Source: CAZJBS01 sp964544475 (lineage in GTDB: Bacteria; CLD3; SB21). Taken from it: 64,000 bases of DNA. The position numbers and the translations under genes were made by a program. The notes beneath the pieces are model-generated. The model ran no database searches. It saw only the letters and a list, made by a program, of their open reading frames with translations, and had not been told where the DNA came from. The stretch is taken from NCBI GenBank assembly GCA_964544475.1, contig CAZJBS010000016.1:1-64000 (forward strand). The letters are read 5' to 3'. Within the stretch, counting starts at the first letter, position 1; every line of letters starts with the position of its first letter. Positions 28,379-36,506 of the stretch are shown piece after piece.

Positions 28379-29115
28379 ACCCATTCGTAACGGTCATCAT
28401 GGCGGCGGGCAAAGGCACGCGGATGAAGTCGGACCTCGCGAAAGTGCTGCACCCGCTGCTTGGACGTCCGATGATACATTACGTCATTCAACTGGCCCGT
28501 GAACTCGGATCGGAGCGTGTGATGGCCATCATTGGTCACCAGAAAGAGCGCGTCCGTGAAGAACTGGCCGGGGAAAATATTGAGTTTGCCGTGCAGGAAC
28601 CCCAGCTCGGCACCGGTCATGCCATCATGCAGGTGGCGCCGATGTTGTCCGGCTATGACGGCGATGTCCTCATTCTCTCCGGCGATGTCCCGCTTCTGAC
28701 GTACCCGACCATGCGCCAATTGCTCGATCTCCACACCGATCAACAGGCGGCCGGAACGGTATTGACGACCGTCATGACAGACGCCACCGGGTATGGCCGC
28801 GTCCTTCGGGGACCGGACGGCCGTGTGAAAAAAATCGTTGAACACAGGGACGCCACGGAAGAAGAACTCCGCGTTCTGGAAATCAATGCCGGCATTTATG
28901 TGTTTCGGGCCGCCGATTTGTTCCCGGCGTTGAATCAGATAACTCCCCACAACGCCCAGAGAGAGTATTATTTGCCGGACGTGTTGAAGATACTCATGGA
29001 CGCCGGCCGGAAAATCGCCGCGCACACGACCACGGATTTTCACGAGATCTCCGGCATCAATACCGTTGAGCAATTGTTCGAGGCGGAAACGTTGCTGAGC
29101 CGCCGGCCGACCTAG
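28375..29115 (+). CDS. GlmU-type UDP-GlcNAc pyrophosphorylase domain, no acetyltransferase
   Basis: The 246 residues match only the uridylyltransferase half of GlmU. Seen are the nucleotide loop MAAGKGTRMKSDLAKVLHPL, GTGHAIMQV, LSGDVPLL, GYGRVLRGPDGRVKKIVEH and EINAGIYVF. The left-handed beta-helix acetyltransferase domain that doubles the length of usual GlmU is absent; the protein ends at RRPT. It should make UDP-GlcNAc or a related nucleotide sugar from UTP and the sugar-1-phosphate. It overlaps panC by 4 nt. A separate acetyltransferase, or another full GlmU, would be needed elsewhere if this serves peptidoglycan synthesis. Confidence 0.9.
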   Translation: MNPFVTVIMAAGKGTRMKSDLAKVLHPLLGRPMIHYVIQLARELGSERVMAIIGHQKERVREELAGENIEFAVQEPQLGTGHAIMQVAPMLSGYDGDVLILSGDVPLLTYPTMRQLLDLHTDQQAAGTVLTTVMTDATGYGRVLRGPDGRVKKIVEHRDATEEELRVLEINAGIYVFRAADLFPALNQITPHNAQREYYLPDVLKILMDAGRKIAAHTTTDFHEISGINTVEQLFEAETLLSRRPT

Positions 29116-29154
29116 CCGCGATTACTTTGTTTACTTCATAACAGGAGCCTTTTC

Positions 29155-30174
29155 ATGCACAAAGTTACTTTGATTCCCGGAGACGGCATCGGGCCTTCCA
29201 TCATGGAAGCGGCGGTTCACGTACTTGAAGCCACCGGCGTCAAATTCCAATGGGACGAGCGTCTGGCCGGCATGGCCGCGGTCGAAAAATTCGACACGCC
29301 GATTCCTTTCGAGACGATTGAGTCCATTCGCGAACGCCGTCTGGCTTTCAAAGGTCCGCTCACGACGCCGGTCGGCGGCGGCTTTCGAAGTGTGAACGTC
29401 GCGTTGCGCCAGGAATTCGAACTTTACGCCAATATCCGTCCCGCGCTATCGTTCGAAGGGGTGTCTTCCGTGTACCACGACGTCGACATGGTCATCATCC
29501 GTGAAAACACCGAGGGATTGTACTCCGGAGTCGAACATTACATCCGCGCCGATGGCAAGAACATCGCGGCCGAGAGCATCTCAATCATCACCCAATCCGG
29601 GTCAGAACGCGTGATTCGTTATGCCTTCGAATACGCGAAGAAACACCACCGCAAGAAGGTCACCCTAGTACACAAAGCCAATATCTTAAAATGTACTACG
29701 GGTTTATTTCTCGACACGGGAAGGGCGGTTGCCAAAGAATATCCCGGCATCGCCTTCACGGACATGATCGTCGACGCCTGTTCCATGAAGATGGTCATGG
29801 ATCCGAAGGCGTTTGACGTGATTGTAACGACCAACCTGTTTGGAGATATCCTTTCGGACCTGTCCTCGGGGCTGGTTGGCGGTCTGGGACTCACGGCCGG
29901 ATCCAACATCGGCAAGACGGCGGCCCTGTTTGAGGCCGTACACGGGAGCGCACCCGACATCGCTGGCAAGGATATCGCCAATCCCGTCGCCGTGATCATG
30001 GCCGGCGCGATGATGCTCGACCATGTGGGTGAATTGGACGCCGCGCAGCGTGTGGCCAAAGCCGTTCGCGACGTCATCAAGAAGGGCAAGCATGTGACGC
30101 CCGATCTCAACAAGGCATCCACGTGCGGCACCAAAGAGATGGGCCACGAAATCGCCCGGCGAGTACGCGGCTGA
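29155..30174 (+). CDS. NAD-dependent isocitrate dehydrogenase (isocitrate/isopropylmalate family)
   Basis: Beta-decarboxylating dehydrogenase of 339 residues. The substrate loop GFRSVNVALRQEFELYANIRP carries the Ser-x-Asn pattern typical of isocitrate dehydrogenases rather than isopropylmalate enzymes. Also seen are IIRENTEGLYSGVEHY, VTTNLFGDILSDLSSGLVGG and the cofactor segment HGSAPDIAGKDIANP, which favours NAD. AGGAG lies just before the ATG. It probably catalyses the TCA step isocitrate to 2-oxoglutarate; homoisocitrate or tartrate-type activity of relatives cannot be ruled out. It is 39 nt behind the GlmU-type gene. Confidence 0.9.
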   Translation: MHKVTLIPGDGIGPSIMEAAVHVLEATGVKFQWDERLAGMAAVEKFDTPIPFETIESIRERRLAFKGPLTTPVGGGFRSVNVALRQEFELYANIRPALSFEGVSSVYHDVDMVIIRENTEGLYSGVEHYIRADGKNIAAESISIITQSGSERVIRYAFEYAKKHHRKKVTLVHKANILKCTTGLFLDTGRAVAKEYPGIAFTDMIVDACSMKMVMDPKAFDVIVTTNLFGDILSDLSSGLVGGLGLTAGSNIGKTAALFEAVHGSAPDIAGKDIANPVAVIMAGAMMLDHVGELDAAQRVAKAVRDVIKKGKHVTPDLNKASTCGTKEMGHEIARRVRG

Positions 30175-30259
30175 AACACGGCATACTGGTCCGCGTGGCA
30201 TTTGTCTATTTGGAAATGCACTTTGGTGCAGCATGAAAGCCAACCTCCAGGGAGGATAT

Positions 30260-30679
30260 ATGACCAGATTTCTGGCGGAATTCAAAGCGTTTGCATCGCG
30301 CGGCAACGTGGTCGATCTTGCGGTCGGAATCATCATTGGCGCGGCGTTCGGTAAGATCGTTTCATCTCTCGTTTCGGATGTGCTGATGCCGCCGATCGGA
30401 CTCGCGGTGGGTGGTCTCAATTTCAGCGACCTCAAATGGGCCATGAAAGAGGCCATCGTGGACGCCTCCGGAAAAATCGTCTCTCCGGCCGTGACATTGA
30501 ATTATGGCGCCTTCGTCCAGTCGACTGTCGATTTTGTGATTGTGGCTTTTGCGGTATTTCTGGTCGTGAAGGGCATCAATTCGCTCAGGAAAAAAGAAGC
30601 GGAGGCGCCGGCCAAGCCCGGCAAACAGGAAGAACTGCTGATGGAAATACGGGATCTGCTCAAGTCTCAAACCAAATGA
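30260..30679 (+). CDS. mscL: Large-conductance mechanosensitive channel
   Basis: MscL opens under membrane tension to release solutes during osmotic downshock. The ATG at 30260 follows GGAGGATAT closely and starts MTRFLAEFKAFASRGNVVDLAVGIIIGAAFGKIV, the N-terminal helix and TM1. TM2 is FVQSTVDFVIVAFAVFLVV, followed by a charged tail KKEAEAPAKPGKQEELLMEIRDLL that forms the cytoplasmic bundle. With 139 residues the length is normal. The next gene follows after 13 nt. Confidence 0.97.
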   Translation: MTRFLAEFKAFASRGNVVDLAVGIIIGAAFGKIVSSLVSDVLMPPIGLAVGGLNFSDLKWAMKEAIVDASGKIVSPAVTLNYGAFVQSTVDFVIVAFAVFLVVKGINSLRKKEAEAPAKPGKQEELLMEIRDLLKSQTK

Positions 30680-30692
30680 TGGGAGTATTCCA

Positions 30693-31550
30693 ATGAAACC
30701 AGTATGGCTGCTGATTGCTTTTTGGATGGTCACGATAAGGCCTGTCATCGCACAGGATACGACGGCGGGTCCCTGGAAATACGGCGGCACCGTGGGCATC
30801 AATTTCAGCCAGGTCGGCCTCAAGAACTGGTCCGCGGGCGGCGAGAATTCGCTGGCGCTCAACGGACTCGTGACGCTGTTTGCCAATTACAAAAGCGGAA
30901 AGAACGCCTGGGACAATACGCTGGAATTAGGTTATGGTGTGGTGAAACAGGGGGACATCGGCACGCGCAAGAGCGACGACAAGATGGCCTTGACCTCGAA
31001 ATACGGCCGTCAGGCCAATGCCCATTGGAGCTACAGCGGCCTGGTGGACTTCCGTACTCAGTTTGCCAAAGGTTACAACTACGGTCCTCCAAAGGTCAAG
31101 ATTTCCCAATTCATGGCTCCGGCGTACGTGACGCTGGCGGCCGGCGCCGAATGGAAACCCAATGACCATACGTTTGCGCTGATCTCGCCGGTGACAGGCA
31201 AGATGACCATCGTGACCGACAAGGGCTTTTCGAAGGCGCGCGCGTTTGGTGTCGACTCCGGCAAAACCGTGCGGGCCGAACTGGGATGGCTCATCAATGC
31301 GTCGCACAAACGGACCCTGATGCAGGGCATCGATTTTCAGAGCAAGCTCAATCTCTTTGCAAGCTACGAGGACCTCAAACATATCGACGTGATCTGGGAT
31401 AATAACCTGATCATGAAGGTCAATAAATTCGTGAGCTCCAGCGTCACAACCCAGTTGCTCTACGACAACGACATCAAGGATGCCAAGAGCGGCAAGGCGA
31501 AATGGCAATTCAAGGAAGTGCTGGCCGTTGGATTGCTGTACACGTTCTAA
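30693..31550 (+). CDS. DUF3078 family outer-membrane protein
   Basis: The 285-residue protein has a signal peptide (PVWLLIAFWMVTIRPVIA) and a beta-rich body starting WKYGGTVGINFSQVGLKNWS, with WDNTLELGYGVVKQ and a terminal aromatic residue (VGLLYTF). This pattern matches DUF3078, a family of predicted small outer-membrane barrels common in Bacteroidota and relatives. No substrate is known. GGGAG precedes the ATG, and the gene lies 13 nt after mscL, so the two may share a transcript. Confidence 0.85.
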   Translation: MKPVWLLIAFWMVTIRPVIAQDTTAGPWKYGGTVGINFSQVGLKNWSAGGENSLALNGLVTLFANYKSGKNAWDNTLELGYGVVKQGDIGTRKSDDKMALTSKYGRQANAHWSYSGLVDFRTQFAKGYNYGPPKVKISQFMAPAYVTLAAGAEWKPNDHTFALISPVTGKMTIVTDKGFSKARAFGVDSGKTVRAELGWLINASHKRTLMQGIDFQSKLNLFASYEDLKHIDVIWDNNLIMKVNKFVSSSVTTQLLYDNDIKDAKSGKAKWQFKEVLAVGLLYTF

Positions 31551-31611
31551 AGATTAATACCACGTGCGCACCCTCGTCGTGCTCCCGGAGGTTGTTCCGG
31601 AGCGCAGATAT

Positions 31612-31632
31612 TCTGGAGCAAGGAAGGGGTTT
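31612..31632. repeat. Possible decayed copy of the palindromic repeat
   Basis: TCTGGAGCAAGGAAGGGGTTT matches the right arm of repeat copy D (TCTGGAGCAAGGAGGGGG) with one difference, and GGGGTGGTTCTCC about 40 nt further resembles its outer arm. The intergenic stretch 31551-31734 holds nothing else recognisable. Short match, so low confidence. Confidence 0.35.
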
Positions 31633-31734
31633 TTGATCGAGTTCCTCGCGCTCCGTTGGATACGGAAACAGGGGTGGTTCTCCGACGCATGAGTTCTCTT
31701 TGCATCTGCCATCGCACCCTCACGCCGCAACGTT

Positions 31735-32151
31735 TCACGCTTTCCCGCCGAGATCGCGGAAGTCCTCACCCGCGGCCTTGTTTTCCTTCTGCCACGCCCG
31801 TAACCATCCACCAAGCGTCGGGGCAACCACGGTGAGAACAAAGCCGACGGCGGTTTGCCAGTTGAGCGACGATCCCAGGTACGCCGCAAAACTAAATACC
31901 TGCACAGTCACCATGACGGCACCCAACATGGCCCCGTGTTTGATCTCATCCCGTCCGGCGACAAGGGCGGCCACGTAACCGGCGACAACCCCGATGGCCA
32001 CATCGACCATCCAATACACAATCCGTCCGGCCACCGTGTCAAACGGCAAAGAGCCAAGATTCATGAAATGGCTGATCACCATCACTTGCGCCATATTCAT
32101 AACCACGTAAACCACATATCCGATGCCGAGCGCCAGTACTGTTTTTTTCAT
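31735..32151 (-). CDS. Small four-helix membrane protein, hypothetical
   Basis: The 138-residue protein has four likely membrane helices (about residues 4-26, 44-66, 73-95 and 100-120), with RDEIKHG between helices 2 and 3 and a charged C-terminal tail (WQKENKAAGEDF). I do not recognise a named family. It follows the AEC transporter by 10 nt on the minus strand, with GGAGGC before the ATG, and is likely the last gene of that operon. Confidence 0.75.
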   Translation of the reverse strand: MKKTVLALGIGYVVYVVMNMAQVMVISHFMNLGSLPFDTVAGRIVYWMVDVAIGVVAGYVAALVAGRDEIKHGAMLGAVMVTVQVFSFAAYLGSSLNWQTAVGFVLTVVAPTLGGWLRAWQKENKAAGEDFRDLGGKA

Positions 32152-32161
32152 GATGCCTCCA

Positions 32162-33103
32162 TCAGAGCCATTTTAGTAATTTGAATACATAAATACCCGC
32201 CGCCAGCGTGATCGAAGAAGCCACGGTGGACATGGCGATAATATGTCCGGCCAGACGGCTGTTGGCGCCCATGGATTGGGCCATTATGAAACTGACGACC
32301 GCCGTCGGACTTCCAAAGACGATGAACAGAATCAGCAGGGACGAACCGGTGTAGCCGAAACCCACGGCACCCGCGGTGAGAAGGGCCGGCGTGAAAAAGA
32401 CCTTCATAAATGTGGCCCATCGCGCAAGACGCGATCCGTCGCCGGTCAGACGGCTTGCCAGCGACCCGCCAATTCCGATCAACGCCAATGGCAGCGTCAA
32501 CGCCGCCAAATAGCCGCCTGTCTTGGCAACGACGTCGGGCACCGGAATTTGAAAAAAAGCGACCAGCCAGGCCGCGATGACGGCCATGATGAGCGGATTG
32601 CCGATAATTTCCTTCGCAATGTTGAATGGTCCGGCCGATCCGGTTTTCATCGGAACGGTCAGCGCAATCACGGCGAGGAAATTGTACAGCGGGAGTACAA
32701 AGGCCAGCATCACCGACGCCGCACCGAGATGATCATCGCCGTAAACACTCGCGATCATCGCCAAACCGATGATGGCATAGTTGCCTCGGAAACTACCCTG
32801 AATAAATGCGCTGCGATCTCCGGGATCGTTGGTCAGACGCACGGCCAGTATCCAAACCAGACCGAACGAAACGAGCGTGCCGACGTACACATAACCGATC
32901 ATGCCCCAGTCGATCACGGCGGTCAGATCCAGCGACGCCAGCTGCAGGAAAATCAACGCCGGCAACGAAACGTTGAACACGAGGCGGGAAGCGGTCTTCA
33001 AAAACGCGTCGTCGATCCAACAGCGGCGGCGCAGGAAGCGACCAAGAAAGATGATCAGAAAAACCGGCGCCACCGCCTGGATCGTGAAAAGCAGATCGGA
33101 CAT
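32162..33103 (-). CDS. AEC family (auxin efflux carrier type) transporter
   Basis: A 313-residue inner-membrane carrier with about ten helices in the two-bundle AEC arrangement. Family traits are the start FTIQAVAPVFLIIFLGRFLRRR, the central GNYAIIGLAMIASVYGDD segment and the C-terminal half with LFIVFGSPTAVVSFIMAQSMG. Relatives export or import small carboxylates or auxin-like acids; the substrate here is open. It starts 1 nt after the MFS stop codon, so the two are coupled. Confidence 0.9.
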   Translation of the reverse strand: MSDLLFTIQAVAPVFLIIFLGRFLRRRCWIDDAFLKTASRLVFNVSLPALIFLQLASLDLTAVIDWGMIGYVYVGTLVSFGLVWILAVRLTNDPGDRSAFIQGSFRGNYAIIGLAMIASVYGDDHLGAASVMLAFVLPLYNFLAVIALTVPMKTGSAGPFNIAKEIIGNPLIMAVIAAWLVAFFQIPVPDVVAKTGGYLAALTLPLALIGIGGSLASRLTGDGSRLARWATFMKVFFTPALLTAGAVGFGYTGSSLLILFIVFGSPTAVVSFIMAQSMGANSRLAGHIIAMSTVASSITLAAGIYVFKLLKWL

Positions 33104-33104
33104 G

Positions 33105-34310
33105 TCACGCCTCGTTTTCCGGTTTGGCGACGGACGTTTTGACGGTCAGATTCCACATCATCAGGGTCGAAAGTCCGCCCAGAACAAACATGGTCAGCCA
33201 CAACGCTCGGGCGCCGTAGCTGTCAAGTAAATGAAGACCGAGCCATGGTCCCACGCTGAAGCAGAAGCCGAAGGACATCTGGAAAATACCCATGTACGTT
33301 CCCCGCAGAGAAGGCGGAGCAATATCGGCCACATAGGCCGCCGCACCCGGCAGCAGGATCATCTCGCCAAATGTCCAGATCACCGTCGCGACCGTCATCA
33401 TCGCAAACCCGTCCGCCCAGCCCATGACTCCAAAACCGATACCCGTCAACAAGGATCCCAGCGCCATGGCCCGTCGATGCGGCCAATGAGCCATCGCCAT
33501 GTTGAGCGCCACTTCGATGAAGAAGATCATGACCGTGTTGATCGTGATTTGCGCCCCGTACGTCCATTCCTCCAACTTCAAATCCTTGACCATGAACAGC
33601 GGAAGGGTGGAATTGTGTTGAAAGAACACGATCACGACAGGAATCAACGCCACCAGAAAAAAAGCCAGGTGGCGGTCTCTGGCCAGAATGTGCCAGAAAT
33701 GACGGCCATCCGAGGTGTGCGGCGGGTGAACGTCCGGGTCCCGGAATTTCCACGGCGCGAAATACAAAAAAATGGCCGCAGCGAGGGCCGTTGCGCCATT
33801 GACCCAGAACAACATCGGATACGATACCATGACCAGAAATCCGCCAACCGCCGGACCGATGCTCATGCCGAGATTGATGGCAAGGCGATTGACGGCGAAT
33901 GCCGCCTTTCTTTGTTCGGGCTGGACCAATTTCGTGATGACCGCGAGACTGGCCGGGCGGAAAGACTCACTGATCACAGCCCACAGAACGACGGCGCCGG
34001 CCAAATACGTCATGCGGTCAATCCATGGCATGACGCCCATGACCAATCCCCCGGCGGACAATGAACCCAGCATCATCCGTCGTTCACCAACCGCATCGGC
34101 AAGCCGGCCCGCAAACGGCGCCGTGAACATCGACGCCACGCCGTACAGCAACAACACGTCGGCGGCGTCGGATGATGAATATCCAAGATTTTGGGTAATA
34201 TAAAGTGACAGAAACGGCAGAGCCATCGTGCCGGATCGGTTGATGAGGGTCGTTCCAAACAGCACCCACATATCCGACGGCAGACCTCGAAGGCCTTTCC
34301 AGAGGTTCAT
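33105..34310 (-). CDS. Major facilitator superfamily transporter
   Basis: The 401-residue protein has twelve predicted helices and the MFS loop motif between helices 2 and 3 (GRLADAVGERRMMLG). It looks like the drug/multisubstrate antiporter branch, for example YdhC- or MdtH-like proteins, from the start MNLWKGLRGLPSDMW and LFGTTLINRSGTMALPFLSL. It lies between an acyltransferase gene (4 nt gap) and the AEC transporter. The neighbouring acyltransferase makes a lysophospholipid flippase role (LplT-like) conceivable, but nothing in the sequence proves it. Confidence 0.9.
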   Translation of the reverse strand: MNLWKGLRGLPSDMWVLFGTTLINRSGTMALPFLSLYITQNLGYSSSDAADVLLLYGVASMFTAPFAGRLADAVGERRMMLGSLSAGGLVMGVMPWIDRMTYLAGAVVLWAVISESFRPASLAVITKLVQPEQRKAAFAVNRLAINLGMSIGPAVGGFLVMVSYPMLFWVNGATALAAAIFLYFAPWKFRDPDVHPPHTSDGRHFWHILARDRHLAFFLVALIPVVIVFFQHNSTLPLFMVKDLKLEEWTYGAQITINTVMIFFIEVALNMAMAHWPHRRAMALGSLLTGIGFGVMGWADGFAMMTVATVIWTFGEMILLPGAAAYVADIAPPSLRGTYMGIFQMSFGFCFSVGPWLGLHLLDSYGARALWLTMFVLGGLSTLMMWNLTVKTSVAKPENEA

Positions 34311-34314
34311 GGTA

Positions 34315-34896
34315 TCAAAATTGATCGGGGTATTTTCCTTTCTTGGTTTTGTAAAAAGCGGTCATCTCCGCCATGTCGGCCTCCATGTTTCCGGTGGGGT
34401 CAAACAGCGGACCGAATCCCACGGTTCGGGTTTCGTAATCGAAGTACGCCAGCAGGATGGGCACACCGGCGCCCCGGGCGATGTGGTAGAAGCCGGTTCG
34501 CCACCGCGCCACTTTCTTGCGCGTGCCCTCCGGCGAAAGGCCCACGACCAGCTTGTCGCGCTCACGGTACCATGCCACGACCTGCTCCACGACGCCATTC
34601 GATGAACTTCGATCCACGGGGGTACCGCCAAGCCATTTCAAGAAGTATCCGAACGGCCACCAGAACAGTTTGTCCTTGCCGAGCCATCGTGCATCCACGC
34701 TCAGAACCCACCGCAAAGCCATGCCGACAACGAAATCCCAATTGGACGTATGAGGGGCGGCGATCACGACAAACTTCGGAAGATCCGGCAGAATTCCGAC
34801 CGCGCGAAAACCCATGACACGAAGAACGCACCGGCCGATCCACCGTGTGATGAAACTGCCATTGCGGGGCACGCTGGGTCCAACGTTGATTTTCAT
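34315..34896 (-). CDS. PlsC-type 1-acylglycerol-3-phosphate acyltransferase family protein
   Basis: Acyltransferase of the LPLAT superfamily, 193 residues. The catalytic HX4D motif is APHTSNWDFVVG, and a later SPEGTRKKVARWRTGFYHIA block matches the EGTR substrate-binding motif followed by the usual GAGVPILLAYFDY. The short length matches the compact family members. The ATG at 34896 has GGAGAG upstream; longer starts lack homology. It heads the minus-strand operon with MFS, AEC and a small membrane protein and diverges from the operon at 35050. Confidence 0.9.
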   Translation of the reverse strand: MKINVGPSVPRNGSFITRWIGRCVLRVMGFRAVGILPDLPKFVVIAAPHTSNWDFVVGMALRWVLSVDARWLGKDKLFWWPFGYFLKWLGGTPVDRSSSNGVVEQVVAWYRERDKLVVGLSPEGTRKKVARWRTGFYHIARGAGVPILLAYFDYETRTVGFGPLFDPTGNMEADMAEMTAFYKTKKGKYPDQF

Positions 34897-34953
34897 ACAC
34901 TCTCCACCCATCCGAACACGGTCACGGGTTTCGCATGTGGCGGCCCAAATCAA

Positions 34954-34982
34954 TTGACAAACAGTGTCCGATTCGTTAGATT
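34954..34982 (+). promoter_or_regulatory. Promoter of the LOG-YigZ-Omp85-TPR operon
   Basis: TTGACA (34954-34959), 17 nt, TAGATT (34977-34982), 67 nt before the GTG start at 35050. Confidence 0.7.
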
Positions 34983-35049
34983 TTTCCGTGCAAGTTACAC
35001 CAAGCCGCATCGATAGTCAACCCATTCCCGCCCATCCGAGGAGTTTCGC

Positions 35050-35898
35050 GTGAAGCCTAAACGTCTGCCGCATCTGGATCCGCATCGGCATCCGATCAAA
35101 GCTTATGAAAATCGCGGCTTTTTGCACAGCCCCAGCGCCCGCGCCATTCGTATGCTGACCGAATTCATCGAACCGCAGGACCGTTTCCGTCGCTACGGCA
35201 TTCGGGATACGGTTGTTTTCTTCGGATCGGCCCGCACGCCGGCGCCGGAAGATGCGAAAAAAGCCTACGCCAACGCCAGAAGACAAGTGAATCAACGGAA
35301 AAATCCATCCAGGAAACTGTTGGGGGCGCTCGAGGAAGCCCGTATCAACCTGGACAATTCGCGCTACTACGCAGACGCGGTCGAACTCGCGTATCTGCTC
35401 ACGAGATGGTCGCGCACCTTGACCGACGGAAAACGATTCATTATCTGCAGCGGCGGCGGTCCCGGCATGATGGAGGCGGCCAATCGCGGCGCCAAAAAAG
35501 CCGGCGGAGATTCCGTCGGACTCAATATCACCCTTCCCTTTGAACAAGTGCCCAACCGGTACATCCCGCCGGAATTGCGATTTGAATTCCATTATTTTTT
35601 CATGCGCAAATTCTGGTTTGCCTACATGGCCAAAGCCCTCGTGGTTTTCCCGGGCGGTTTCGGTACGATGGACGAACTCTTCGAAATCACCACGCTCGTC
35701 CAGACGCGCAAGATTGCCAAGCCGTTGTCCATCGTCATCTACGGCAGTGACTATTGGAAGGAAGTCCTCAACTTCGATACGATGCTTCGCTATCGAATGA
35801 TCAGCAAGGAAGATCTGAAACTGTTCACGTTCGCCGATACGCCGGAATTTGCCTTCGACCATCTCAAACGAGGGCTGACCAAGCACTATCTCAAATGA
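35050..35898 (+). CDS. LOG family (TIGR00730-like) Rossmann protein
   Basis: The 282-residue protein carries the two LOG signatures, CSGGGPGMMEAANRGAKKAGG and FPGGFGTMDELFEITT, and VFFGSARTPAPED at the nucleotide fold. Family members are phosphoribohydrolases that release a base from nucleoside 5'-monophosphates (the cytokinin-activating reaction in plants) or nucleotide 5'-monophosphate nucleosidases. It is longer than plain LOG at the N-terminus and has an inserted helical segment (residues about 70 to 115). GTG start with GAGGAG upstream. First gene of a four-gene operon; it overlaps yigZ by 4 nt. Confidence 0.92.
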   Translation: MKPKRLPHLDPHRHPIKAYENRGFLHSPSARAIRMLTEFIEPQDRFRRYGIRDTVVFFGSARTPAPEDAKKAYANARRQVNQRKNPSRKLLGALEEARINLDNSRYYADAVELAYLLTRWSRTLTDGKRFIICSGGGPGMMEAANRGAKKAGGDSVGLNITLPFEQVPNRYIPPELRFEFHYFFMRKFWFAYMAKALVVFPGGFGTMDELFEITTLVQTRKIAKPLSIVIYGSDYWKEVLNFDTMLRYRMISKEDLKLFTFADTPEFAFDHLKRGLTKHYLK

Positions 35899-36506
35899 TC
35901 GACGACGAATACCGGTCCATTCGGGCGCGCGTGGAAACGACCAAAAAAGTGAAGGGCTCCTCCTTCGTGGCTGCCGCGACGCCCATCGCCTCGGAATCGG
36001 ACGCCACCGCCTTCATCCATGAAATCTCCAAATTGTATCACGATGCGACGCACCACTGCTTCGCCTATCGCATCGGATTTGACGATCACCTGGTGCAGCG
36101 ATCGTCCGATGACGGCGAGCCGTCGGGCACGGCGGGCAAACCCATCCTGCAGGCGATCACCGGCCGTGGACTCACCCATACCGCGGTCGTGGTCACCCGC
36201 TATTTCGGCGGCACTAAATTGGGTACCGGCGGTTTAATCCGGGCGTACTCCGACGCCGCGGCCAGCGCCCTCGACAGCGCTCAGATCGCCATCCATGTTG
36301 TGCGTCAATCGATTCGCGTGAAATTCCCGTATGATGAGACCAGCGCCGTGATGCGACTGATCGGGAGTATCGATGGCCGGGTGACCGAAACCCTTTACGG
36401 CCAGGAAACTGAAATGGTTGTCGACGTACGCCTGCGTGAGATGGATCATTTTCGGGAACGTCTCATCGATGCGACGCGCGGCAGAGCGGCGATCCTCGGC
36501 GAATGA
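35895..36506 (+). CDS. YigZ/IMPACT family protein
   Basis: The 203-residue protein has the UPF0029 (IMPACT) N-terminal domain with THHCFAYRIG, SSDDGEPSGTAGKPIL and VVVTRYFGGTKLGTGGLIRAY, and a DUF1949-like C-terminal half. Eukaryotic IMPACT proteins influence translation control; the bacterial role is unclear. The start ATG overlaps the stop of the LOG gene and its own stop overlaps the start of the Omp85 gene (both ATGA), showing tight translational coupling in this operon. Confidence 0.94.
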   Translation: MIDDEYRSIRARVETTKKVKGSSFVAAATPIASESDATAFIHEISKLYHDATHHCFAYRIGFDDHLVQRSSDDGEPSGTAGKPILQAITGRGLTHTAVVVTRYFGGTKLGTGGLIRAYSDAAASALDSAQIAIHVVRQSIRVKFPYDETSAVMRLIGSIDGRVTETLYGQETEMVVDVRLREMDHFRERLIDATRGRAAILGE

